From Sarcophilus harrisii (taxonomy: Eukaryota; Chordata; Mammalia; Dasyuromorphia; Dasyuridae), in contig NC_045427.1 in assembly GCF_902635505.1 (NCBI RefSeq), positions 261,165,922-261,229,921 of the forward strand: a stretch of 64,000 bases of DNA, written 5' to 3'. The position numbers were made by a program, and so were the translations under genes. Of the stretch, positions 1 to 38,444 are shown in pieces. Within the stretch, counting starts at the first letter, position 1, and every line of letters starts with the position of its first letter. The notes below the pieces were generated by a model. The model was not told the DNA's origin. It saw only the letters and a list, made by a program, of their open reading frames with translations, and ran no database searches.

Positions 1-1475
1 AATACTTACTGCGAAAAACTTTTCGCAATCATAATTGCTAAGTGTATTTTCCCTCCAAACTATTTCTCTACCGTTTATTCTTTCTCTCCTTTCACCCTGT
101 CTCTTCTCAAAAATGTTTTGATTCTGACTATTGCCTTCTCTAAGCCATCCTGCCTTCTATGAACATCTCCTTCTCTTCTGCCCTTCTCTTTCTACTTCCC
201 TGTAGGGTAAGATAGATTTCTATGCTCAATTGAGTGTGTATGTTATTCCTTCTTTGAGTCAATTCCAATGAGAATAAGGTTCAAGCATTCCCTGCCATCT
301 TCCCCATCTTCTCTTCCACTGCAATAAGTTTTTCTTTCCTCTTTTACATGAGATAATTTATCCCATTCTACCTTTCTCTTTTCCTTTCTCCCAGTGTATT
401 CTTCTTTATCATCCCTTAATTTTATTTTTAAAGATATCATCCCATCATATTCAACTCACATCTCTGACCTCTGTTTATATGTGGTCCTTTTAGCTACCCT
501 CATTAGGAGAAAGTTCTTATGATTACAAGTACCATTTTCCCATATAGGAATATAAATAATTTAACCTTATTAAGTCCCTTAAAATTTCTTTTTTCTCGTT
601 TACCTTCTTATACTTCTCTTGAATCTTGTATTTGAAAGGCAATTTTTAAAATTCGGCTCTATTTTTTTTTTTTTAATCAGAAATGCTTAAAGTCCTCTAT
701 TTCATTGAGTATTCATTTCCCCCCTGAAGAATTATACTTAGTTTTGCTGAATAGATGATTTTTGTCTGTAATCCAAACTCATTTTCCATCTGGAGTATCA
801 TATTCCAAACTCCATTTCCATCTGGAGTATCATATTCCAAACTCTCTTATCCTTGAAGAAAGAAGCTGCTAAATATTGGATTATCCTAGCTGTAGCTCCC
901 TAGTACTTGAATTATTTCTTCTGGCTGCTTGCAATATTTTCTCCTTGACCTGGAAACTGGGGAATTTGGCCATAATATTCCTGGGAGTTTTCATGTTGGG
1001 ATCTCTTTTAAGAAAGGTTTTGTGCAGTTGTTTTTAGAGATACTTCTTGGGACATGTAAAATTTCAGTTTTTCCAAGGCACATAATCTAAGGAGAGGTAT
1101 ATTAGTACTCTCTTGGCCTGTGCTCTGATCTGTGAATGACCACAATCACTCTTTTCTGCTCTGGAACTGTGATGAAGGTCACTGCTCTCCTACAACTTCA
1201 GGCTCAGGTGTGTTAGTGCTCTTCCTCACTATGGAACTACTTCCCAGGAGTGTGACCTGGATACAAGTGTGGGCAAATCAAAAGAATCCTGCTCCCAGCG
1301 CCAACAAAGAGAACCCTATAATTGAATCTGCAAACTGAGAGCTCTGGTAACTGCTGCTGTTTCATTGGCTCCCAAGGTCTGCTCCTGGTTTTCTAAGCCC
1401 TGGTCTGCACTAGTGCCACTTGTGCTGACTATGTTCCACTCTCACTAGACACAAATAGTTTCTTCTCTGTGTATG
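1..1475 (-). repeat. LINE-derived (probably L1) AT-rich sequence
   Basis: Long T/C-rich sequence of a kind found in many copies in marsupial genomes; I recognise stretches such as the one near 930-1010 (ttgcaatattttctccttgacctgg). Its orientation is inferred from L1 pieces beside it. The first 560 bases reappear in diverged form at 2030-2460. No gene is visible here. Confidence 0.5.
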
Positions 1476-1479
1476 GATA

Positions 1480-1990
1480 GGACTTCTCATCATAAGTCCT
1501 TCACTGTAATTGTGGATCATCATACTCCTGGGAATAGCAAAGACATTTATAACTGATCATCCCAGAACGTTGTTATTTTGTACATAGTATACTTTGCTTG
1601 AGCTCATGGAGGACTTTGCAGGTTTTTCTGAGAGCATCCTACTTATCATTTCCCATAGAACAATAATATTCCATCATAATCACATACCACAGTATATTTA
1701 GCCATTCTCCAGTTGATGGGCATCCCCTCAATTTCCAATTTTTTGCCCTGAGAAGAGAGCAACTATAAATATTTTTGAACATGTAGGTCCTTTTCTTTAA
1801 AAAAAAAAAAATACCTTTTGAGATTCATGCAGATTCATGCCTAGTAGTGATATTGTTAGGTCAAAGGATATACAGGAATTTATAGCCTTTTGAGCATCAA
1901 TAATAACTTCTGATCATTTATCAATTGGAGCATGTCTTTTATTTTTTTTAAATAAATTTGACTTAGTTTCCTCTATGTCTGAGAAATGAA
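1480..1990 (-). repeat. L1 3'-end fragment
   Basis: Contains diverged L1 3'-region landmarks in reverse: the gaacaataatattccatcat block, the ttgatgggcatcccctcaa block and a tcatttatcaattgg block. Truncated and old. Confidence 0.7.
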
Positions 1991-2029
1991 GTCTTATCAA
2001 AGAAATTTGCTTCAAAATTATTTGAATTC

Positions 2030-2440
2030 TTGAATTCAAAATTTAAAATGCTATTGCTAACTGTATTTCCCTCCATTTATTCTATTCTCTCTCTTGTTTT
2101 ACCCTGTCCCACCTCAAAAGTGTTTTGCTACTGACCATTTCCTCCCCCAATATGCCCTCTGTTTTATCATCTTCCCTCTTTCCCTCCTATTTTCTTAAAG
2201 GATAAGATAGATTTCTATACCCATACTGAGTGTGTATGTTATTTCCTCTTTGAGCCAATTCTTGTGAGAGGAAGATTCACTCACTCCCCCTTTCTTTTCC
2301 CTCTTCCCCTCCATTGTGAAAACTTTTTCTTGACTCTTTTTATGGAAGGTAATTTATACCATTTCACTTCTCCCTTTCCTTTTTTCCAGTACATTTCTCT
2401 CTCATCCCTTAATTAGAGTTTTAAAAATCCCTTTTTATTC
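2030..2440 (-). repeat. Second copy of the AT-rich LINE-like block at 1-560
   Basis: Shares ordered segments with 30-440: ccctccatttattctat, gataagatagatttctat, gagtgtgtatgttat, and a CT-rich run. Same orientation, strongly diverged. Confidence 0.55.
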
Positions 2441-3010
2441 AACTTATAATGTACAATCATTTAAAACTTATTTCCATATTGATTATATTGTAAAAGAAAA
2501 ATTAAAAAGGGGGGGGGAACCACAAGAAAGAAAAAAACCAAAAAAAAAAAATGAAAATAGTATGTTTCAATCCACAGTCAGCCTCTATAGTTCTTTCTCT
2601 GGATGCATTTTCCATCCCAAATCTATTGGAATTATCTTGGATCACTGTATTATTGTTAAAGTTGATCATTACATAATCTTGCTATTACTGTGTAATAGCG
2701 CAATATCTCCTGGTTCTGCTCACTTCACTCAATATCATTTTTTTTTTCTAAAATAAGCCTGCTTATATTTCTTATAGAACAATAGTATTCCATTACTTTA
2801 ATATACCATAATTCATTCAGCCATTCTTCAGTTAACGTGTATCCACTCAATTTTCAATTCCTGGCCACTACAAAAAGAGCTACTAGTAACATTTTTACAC
2901 TGTGGGTCTTTTTCATGCTTTTTTGATTTCTTTGGGATACAGATCCAGTGTTGAATCAAAAGGTATGCACAGTTTTATAATCCTCTAGGCATAGTTCCAA
3001 ATTAGAACTA
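2440..3010 (-). repeat. L1 3'-end fragment
   Basis: Reverse-oriented marsupial L1 3' end: A-rich tract, the tctcctggttctgctcacttc block, gaacaatagtattccatta, ccactacaaaaagagctac and tctttgggatacagatcc in order. Confidence 0.8.
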
Positions 3011-4114
3011 TGTTTTCAAAAAGCACTTGTGGAAATTTCAGGATGGTCAGCTGTGAAATTAGCCCAAGGCTGTTCATTTTAATTTAATACTACCTTCTCT
3101 AGTTGCTGCACTGGGGAAGCCCATCATCACCCATTTGTCCTGGGCTCTGATCAGAGAATTAGAAATTGGGATCAAAAATGAAGACATAGTCTAAGGGAAA
3201 CAAAGGCGAAAGGCTGCATGAGTAAAAGATTTTTTTTTATTTAGTTATTTTGACTTTTTAACAATCCTGTGTGTTCTGATCAATTTAGTAACCAATTACA
3301 ACTCCAGGAGATGTAAGAATTCTTCCCATCTCCTGAAAGGCAAATGATGCATTTGAATGAAACATATATTTTCTTGGACGTGGCCGATACAGGAAATGGT
3401 TTTCCTTGATCATGCTTGTTATGAGGATTATGGTTTTTGTTGTTGTTGTTTTGTCTTTCAGTAAAGAAGGTTAGCAATAGCTAAGGGTGTGATGGAGACA
3501 TCATACTGGCTTGCAAAAGCTGGTTGTTAAATTTTCATTGTGAGCATTTACCCTCAAAAAAAAAAAATCAGCAAATGCTACAAATCTGGGCCTGCCTTAT
3601 GTTTTGTTGATTGTCTAGATCTAAGAAGTTGTTAGTGGAAAATGTGAATGCAGATTAAATTTAAAATGTGTCCTGTATACATTTTTCTTTTGGAAAGTTG
3701 TTAAACTTTTACCAGCATACTTTTGGACTACTACTGGGAAGAACGGAGGAAAGGAAGAATGGGAAAGGGTATTTGAATTATTTTTTAATATACATAAGAG
3801 AATAGAAGAAAGTTCCGAAAGAAACACAGATAAGCAAAACAATTTTGAAAGTAACATGTTGAATTTAACATATACTTTTATTTATAAAAGCAAGCTGTAT
3901 ATAAGATATTCAAAATTTTGCATATAATCCTCTTCTATTTTTATGGGAATATTTTTTCAAGTTTTTGTTAAGCTCAGAATTTAAAATATTAAAAATAAAA
4001 ACTAACATTTAAAAAAAAATCCTGGGTAGCATGAGTTAGCAATACAAGTAGATTATTGGTGGAACAGTTTTAAATTGTCTCTTAAGGGAAAGTCTCTTAT
4101 GTAGAAATTTTTTT

Positions 4115-4330
4115 ATTGCAACAGTTTTGATACTAGCAATAAATTGGAAGGAAAAATGTGCCAATCAATTGGCGTATAACTGAAGAAGTTGTGGGATATG
4201 AATGTAGTAAGAGAATATTAATGCATCATTAAGAAATGATGAATGTGAAGAATTCAGAGAAACTTGGGAAAACATGTGTGAACTAAAGCAGATTGAAATG
4301 ATGAGAACCAGGGGAACAATTTGTATGGTA
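4115..4330 (+). repeat. Old L1 3'-region fragment
   Basis: Forward-oriented, diverged: caataaattggaagg, caatcaattggcgtataactg, aagaaatgatgaatgtgaag, gaattcagagaaac and agaaccaggggaac appear in L1 order. Confidence 0.65.
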
Positions 4331-5104
4331 ATAATCATAATAACTAGAATTTATATAGTATTTAAGGTTTGTCACGGCACTTTGTATGTGTTTTATCAAG
4401 CAAGTTAATCATTGTAAAGCACTTAGCACACCACCTGACACACAGTAATCTCTATGTAAATGTTAATTGTCATTATTATTGTTATCTCATTTGATCCTTA
4501 CCAAACATGACAACACTAGTCTGTGATGACTTAGCTTCCAGATCTAGGATTCCTATGACCAAGAAAATTTAGAAACTCCGAGGGTTGAGCCTGTAAGAGC
4601 TCTGAGTATTAGGCAGAATCTGTCATAGCTAGTGATGTCCATTATAATCTAGGACCTACTGAAAATCCTCTAGAATAATAGCTTCATCTGCCTAAAAGCA
4701 CTAGTCACACAGTCAAATAGGAATTGAGCAGACACAAACACCCATATCTCCTGGTTTCCAATCCAGGGATATTGACAGTCAGTAGCCACCTCCTAGAAAT
4801 CCTCCAACCATTCTATGCTCTGGACAGGGACCAATCCCAGTGGTGTTTCTGTTCATAACCATAATAGAACTATCTAGTTGCTCGTCTTGGGTTTTAACAG
4901 TTCTATTTTCATCTTTGCCTTTTGCCATCAATGAAAATCCCCAAGTCCATCAGCTTCTGGTTGTCTTGACATCACCAAGCAGCTGTTCAGACTCAAGAGC
5001 TTGTCTTCAATGACATTCTTTTGGCTCTTCCCTCCAGCCTGGCTAAACCTTTCTAGTGAACAGGTCTCCCCTTCTCTGGGGAGAAAATCTGGTTTTGAAT
5101 CAGT

Positions 5105-5375
5105 TCCCACCATCCTTTCTCTGGGTGCAGATGGCTCTCTAAATCACAAGATCATTGGAACTGGCCTCAGTCATCTCATTGTTGGAAAGTTGCTCATCAT
5201 TTCCTATAGAACAATAATATTCCATCACATTCCTATACCATAACTTATTCAGCCATTCTCCCATTGATGGGCATCCCTCAGTTTTCAGTTCCTTGCCATT
5301 ACAAAAAGGGCCGCCACAAACATTTCTGCACATGTGGGTCCTTTTCCCTCTTTTATGATCTCTTTGGGATAGCAT
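5105..5375 (-). repeat. L1 3'-end fragment
   Basis: Reverse-oriented: agaacaataatattccatca, cattgatgggcatccctc, ccattacaaaaagggc, gcacatgtgggtccttttcc. It covers only about 270 bases. Confidence 0.75.
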
Positions 5376-5464
5376 TTGCCACTTTTTAGGGTTTAAATGC
5401 TTACACTAAAACTTTAACAGGTTGTTTGAGCTGGCTCCAGCCCACCCCTAGATGTCAGCTAAAA

Positions 5465-5580
5465 TAGGCTTCAAGATTTGGAGTCAATACAGATCTGGGT
5501 CAAATCCCTTTGACATTATTAGCTGAACATCATGCAATTTCCCAGGGGTTTATCTACTAAATCTGAGAGAAGATATAGTC
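5465..5580 (+). repeat. Old MIR/CORE-SINE fragment
   Basis: Diverged tRNA-SINE body (agatctgggtcaaatccc, tttcccaggggtttatctac). Weak match. Confidence 0.35.
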
Positions 5581-5994
5581 TAAAACTGGAGGGACTGTGG
5601 TTTTACCCAGTGTAATATATCTTTCTGATGTAATGGCAGCACTCAAGCATAAGCCATATGTAGACAAAGAAAAAAATCCTGGGAGTTACACTTTATATTT
5701 CCTTATCTGATGGGGAATAACAGTTGAAGGAACCAAGAAACAGAGCAACTCCATGACTAGCCCAGGATGACAGGTGGTACTCCAAGCAGGGGGCAGATTC
5801 AATAAAAGATTTCAACAAACATTAAGCATTTACAGGGTACAAAAGCACTGGGCTAGGTGCCAGGGCAAATACAATTAAAGATAATAGCTGCATCCATTGT
5901 ACTTTCTCCCCTCAACCCTGAGATCTAGATAGTTTTTTTTTTTTTTTGGAAGATTTGGACTTATTCAAACTTATTATTTAGAATTTGTGGTTTG

Positions 5995-6185
5995 ATGATA
6001 TCAGGGATTTTCACTTTTGTGTCATGTCAGTCAGTGAAGCCTAAAGAATATTTTTTAGAATAATGTTTTTAGATGAATAACACAAAATACAAGATTACAG
6101 AGGAAACTAAAAATCCTAAAAAATAGTTATCAAAATAACGTTTTAAAAGTGCTTACAGACCCCAAGTTAAGAGCCCCTGATTTAT
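5995..6185 (+). repeat. Old interspersed repeat ending in a gaccccaagttaagagcccc motif
   Basis: Same family as 62868-63060 and part of 59030-59150 (gaataatgtttttagatg, ttatcaaaataacg, cagaccccaagttaagagcc). Possibly an old nonautonomous DNA transposon; the class is not certain. Confidence 0.55.
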
Positions 6186-6444
6186 ATGAATTAAGGGAGT
6201 TCTCTTTCCCAAAAAAACTATTAGTAGCACATGCTGAGCAGATTTGGGGATCTGGCTTCTCTGTGATTTTTTTAAAGTTACAGAAGTGTTCCAAGTATGA
6301 CAGGACCTCTCTTTTCCCAGACAGCTAGATAGATACTATTGGTTGGGTCATAGTTGGGTCCCGTGAAAAAGAAAGACTAACTCAAAGGAGAAAACTAGGA
6401 TCAAGTACATATATCCATCATCAGCATGACTTGCTGGGAAAACG

Positions 6445-6600
6445 CTCTAGATTTGGCATTGGAGAAATTTAAATTCAAATCTGACTTCTAACAGTTACTA
6501 GTTGTGGGATCTTGGGCAAGTTCCTCAATATGTGTCAGGTTCAGCTTTCTTCCTATAAAACCTTTTTAAAAAAGTTGTTTTAAGAATCAAATGAGCTAAG
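6445..6600 (+). repeat. MIR/CORE-SINE fragment
   Basis: tRNA-SINE body in plus orientation (ttcaaatctgacttctaac, agttactagttgtgggatcttgggcaag). Confidence 0.6.
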
Positions 6601-6604
6601 TTAT

Positions 6605-6835
6605 TTGTTGTTGTTCAGTCATTTTCATATTTGTGGTTTTATTGGCACAGATGCTGGAATGGTTTGCCATTTCCTTTTCCAGTTCATTTTATAGATGAGG
6701 AAACTGAGGCAAATAGGGTTAAGTGATTTGCCCAGGGTCACATGGTTAGAAAGTGTCTGACGTCAGATTTGAACTCATAAAAACGACTCTTCCAGACTCC
6801 AGGACCAGTGTGTTTTCTACTGTTACCACCTAGTT
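6605..6835 (-). repeat. Marsupial CORE-SINE (MAR1-like), near full length
   Basis: Reverse orientation: ttgttgttcagtcattttc, ggtttgccatttcc, agatgaggaaactgaggcaa, cccagggtcacatgg, ending at caccta. Confidence 0.8.
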
Positions 6836-7294
6836 AACTTATAAATGCCAGCTATCATTGTTATTTTAAAAAAATAATTCTATTTTGTTTATTTAGAAAA
6901 ATAATTTTATTTTAGAAAAATCATTCTTCTCAGCTTATCCATTGAGTTAGATAGAAAAAGTACATGTAACTTGGAGATTTTGAGTTATCTGAAAAGGCAA
7001 AATCTATTTAAAATGTTATTCTTGAGTTTTTGTTGGTCAATATAATGAATTGAGCAATTGTGGGTAATGGATCAGTCTATTAAAAGAACCTAACTCCAGT
7101 AGAGTTTATTAGTAGAGTTTTCCAGAATATTTTATGCCTTGAATTTGTAGTAGTTTAGGAATTTATCGCCTTCAGTTCATGAGAGATGATGAACTTCTGA
7201 CATATGGTTTTAACCACTAGGTCAAATATTCAGGAAGTGTTAAATTTTTACAACCTGCCACAATATATTGCAGAGTTTCTTCTGTTAGACAGAA

Positions 7295-7400
7295 CATCTG
7301 CCCTGTGCTGAAGAGAACCTGAGCTCAAATTTGATATCAAGCATTGACTGGCTGTGTGACCCTAGGCAAATCACTTAACCTAGATTGCTTGTGTGTGAGA
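7295..7400 (+). repeat. CORE-SINE fragment
   Basis: gctgtgtgaccctaggcaaatcac and upstream body. Followed directly by a purine-rich simple repeat (7391-7442, gagaca units). Confidence 0.6.
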
Positions 7401-7839
7401 GAGACAGACAGAAGACAAAGAGAGACAGAGACAGAAAGACATGAGGGAAAAAATTATTCCTGTCCTCAAGAGGTTTATTTTCTACTGTAGGTAAAAGGAT
7501 TGTAACTTTTTTTTGTCTTCATGTTCTTAGCACCTAACAGTATATATATACCCTGTTCATACTGCCTGGTGCATGGTAAGTGCTTAATAGCATTTGTTGA
7601 TTAATAAGTATGGGGGCAGGGATTGAATCATTTACTAATTAAGAAATCTGAAAAAGCCTTTTGTAGGAGAAAAAAATTCTGAGTTAAGCTAGAGATGCTG
7701 AGAGGCACAGGGGAGAGAGGAGGTGTGTTTTAGGCAGGAGAACACTTTTGCAAAGACTGCCTTACTGACAGTAATGGGTTGTTAATGGGGTTGTGGGTAC
7801 AACTTCTCTAAAATGCTTTAAGAATAGAATGTCCATGAG

Positions 7840-7976
7840 GGACAGCTAGGTGGTGCAGTGGATAGAGCACCAGCCCTGAAGTCAGGAGGACTTGATTCAA
7901 ATTTGGACTCAGACACTTAACACTTCCTAGCTGTGTGACCCTGGCCAAGTCACTTAACCCCAATTGCCTCAGGGGA
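7840..7976 (+). repeat. Marsupial tRNA-derived SINE, well preserved
   Basis: Complete 5' part: gacagctaggtggtgcagtg, gatagagcaccagccctgaa, gctgtgtgaccctggccaag, ending at cccaattgcctcagg. It sits directly before the L1 tail at 7992. Confidence 0.9.
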
Positions 7977-7991
7977 AAAAGAATAGGGTGT

Positions 7992-8843
7992 CTAAGATGA
8001 CAGGGAAAGATAATAATGAATATTGGAGAAGATGTGGAAAAATTGGGATAATAATGCATTGTTGGTAGAATTGTGAAATGATTTGGAAAACAATTTGAAA
8101 CTATTCCCAAAGGGATATAAAATTATGCATACTTTTTGATCCAGTAGTATCTCTACTGGACCTATATCCCAAAAAGATCATAAAAGAGGACAAAGGACTC
8201 ACATATGCAGCTCTTTTTGTAGTAGCAAGGAATTGGAAATTGAGTGGATGTCCATCAGTTGGGGAATGGCTGAACATGTTATGCTATGTGAATGTAATGG
8301 AATATTATTGTTCTATAAGAAATGATCAGCAGGATGATTTTCAGAAAAGCCTGGAAAGGCTTACATGAACTGATGCTGAGTAAATAAAACCAGGAGAACA
8401 CTGTACACAGCAACAATGATGTTATGTGATGATCAGTTGTGATAGATTTGGCTCTTCAACAATGAGGTGATTCAAAGCAATTTTTATAGACTTCCAAAGG
8501 AAAGAGCCATCCACATCCATACAAAGAACTATGGAGATTGAATGTGGATCAAAGCATAGTATTTCTACCTTTTTGTTGTCGCTGTTTGTTTGCTTGATTT
8601 TGTTTTTCTTTCTCATGTTTTCTTTTTTCCCTTCTGATCTGATTTTTCTTGGCACAGAGTGATGAATATGTAATTATGTGTAGAAGAATTGCACATTTAA
8701 CCTATATCAGATTGCTTGCTGTCTAGAAGAGGGGGAAAAGGTTGTGCATAAGCTCGCATAAGGTTTTGCATAGATGAATGTTGAAAACTCTCTTTGCATG
8801 TATTTGGAAAAATAAAATATTATTTAAAAAAGAATAAAGAATA
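7992..8843 (+). repeat. L1 3' end with tail, best preserved in the window
   Basis: About 850 bases of marsupial L1: end of ORF2 (ttgatccagtagtatctc; cagttggggaatggctgaac; aagaaatgatcagcagg; tgaactgatgctgagt), the 3' UTR with a T-rich stretch, gattgcttgctgtctag, and gaatgttgaaaactctc followed by aaaataaaatatta. 5'-truncated, no intact ORF. Confidence 0.9.
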
Positions 8844-9520
8844 GAATAACCCATTTCTTCCTCTGCTCTTGCTCTAATGTGCTTTATATGTTGATTGGAT
8901 GTGAGATGGTTTAGAAACTTTCCTGACATCAGATCATCATGTGAAGTGGCCATGGATGTGTTTCTTGTGTTCTGAGAAGTTTGGTGTTCAGAAGTGTAAT
9001 GAATATGCTTGTGGTCTGCTATTCCCTGGGTCCCTAATAAAGGCTGGGACTCCATGTAGAATATAGAAACCAAATTCCTGTCCTTGAAATGGGAGTGGGT
9101 AGCTGGAACTCTGGGTTGACATGAAAATGGGTGTATCTTACTCTGTGGTTTTTTTTGTTTGTTTCTGTTTATTTTGTGTTTTCTGGAGAGGATTGGAGGC
9201 TTTCCCCAGGATTAACTTCCTAGAGGAAGTTGGATATAAGAGCAGCTTTAGGGATGAAGAAAGATAAAGGGAAGCATTGGCCAGATGGGAGGTAGAAAGC
9301 TATTTCTGGAGAAGAGCTTACTTTGAGGAGAGTAATAGAAAAGCAGAAAGGGGAGGAGGCAAAGGGGCCAGGAGGGAATTGGCTTAGTAATACATGTGTA
9401 TAATCATGGATCTTGCTGTTATCATGTGTGCACGTGAGGGAACACTCACACACAAAGACTGCACTTCTGAGAAAAATCTCATCCTGAATACATGTTTTTC
9501 TCTTCTGATACTCAGACATA

Positions 9521-36983
<27,463 letters not shown>

Positions 36984-38440
36984 GCCTACTAAAAGTGTCC
37001 GTCTGCCTCCTGGGGTTCTGCTGGCCTAGGGATGCTGGATAGAGGAAGCACCAGCAGCCTTCCAGGCAGGCTAGGAATAGTGCCTGCATCATCTCAGTAT
37101 TTTCTCCAAAGACTGAATGTGAAATGATCCCCCACCCCAAACAGGTCCCATGTGCCAACTAGGACTTCTCCCCTTGGTTCCCCTCTCTCTCACCCAAGAG
37201 AGACGCTAGTTGCCTTTGGGATTACTGAGACAACTCTAGGCAGGATGACATTTTGGGAATTCTCCAATACGCATCCAATTCTTTGTACAGAACTGTTTTC
37301 GAGGAACCCCGAAGACCAGAATAGTCTTGTACAAGCCAATTTTAACCCTTCATGTGGGGATTTAAGAGCATTGCACCAAAACCATGTGCTCTAATCCACC
37401 AAACATGAATCCTATGTGTCAATGGGAGGAGCTCAGTTTTATTACTCCCCTTTGTGCCCAACTTACTTGGGGATAGAGGGTGAGGAAAGGCATGGATATC
37501 CTACCTAAATCTATTTTCTGATTCTGCATACATCCTCCCCTATAACCTGGGTGCTGCTCTGGCTTTGGGCCAGACAAAGAATTGACCTTCAGCTGAAAAC
37601 AAGCTATTTTCACTGGGAAACTTTGTCTCAGGAGAGGATGTATTCTGGGACAAAGGGATGACTCCCTCTAAGAGTTAGAGGAAGTATTCAGGGAGCTTTT
37701 GGCTCTGGTTAGATCCCAAAGCCAGGATCAATAATGTCAGCCCATCCTCATTCCCAAATAATTTAGTTCCTAAGGGACTTTTTCATCTTTGCCTCCCATC
37801 CTCTAAATCCAAACTAGGTCCCTGGCACATGTGTATTTAAGTCTAGTGGAGATCTTTTGGGATCCTTTCAGAAGTTTGTCCTATTTCTGGAAGACCCTCA
37901 GGCTTCAGAAGCCCAGAGCCAGAAATAGGCAGAAAGCAATGGTCAGGTAACTGGAACTTAGTTTTACCTGTGAATTTCACAAATGGAACCCTTTCCCCCA
38001 CCCTATCAGATACTCAAATCACCGTGGTTCAAGGCCTTCAAGGTCTCATTTCCTCACCTCAAGAAGATCATCATAGAGGTGAGATTCTCAGCATAATTTA
38101 TTTTCATCTGCTTCCTTAGGCACTTCTATTCAATTTAACAAATACTAATGCAGTACTTCTATGCCTAGTTCACAGTACTAGGCTAGGAGCTCCCAACATC
38201 AGAGCTGTTGAAGGCAGGGATCTCTAAAAAACAGTTTTGTCAGATTCCTTCCCCAACCAGAAGGGATTTTCTAATTCCATTGTTTCCCCAAAACCTGCTT
38301 TTGAGCAAGATGGCAAAGTTTGTTTGTTTGTTTTTTTTAAGGTCAGAATTGGAAACTGATCATCCTTCCTAGAGAACTTTTTGTGAATTGTTTGCACTTG
38401 TTTCCTGTTTTAAATTAAAATAGGTGTTCTTAAGTTCAAA
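36984..38440 (+). other. PAK6: PAK6 3' UTR
   Basis: About 1.45 kb of mostly single-copy sequence between the TGA and a poly(A) signal. It lacks the SINE density of the introns, as expected for a UTR. The 3' end is inferred from the signal at 38414 and the T/G-rich bases after it. Confidence 0.75.
38414..38419 (+). promoter_or_regulatory. PAK6: PAK6 poly(A) signal ATTAAA
   Basis: ATTAAA variant hexamer followed within 10-35 bases by a T/G-rich stretch (ggtgttcttaag, gcttgtgttctttcc). It is the best-placed signal after the stop codon; cleavage is expected near 38430-38445. Confidence 0.7.
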
Positions 38441-38444
38441 GCTT

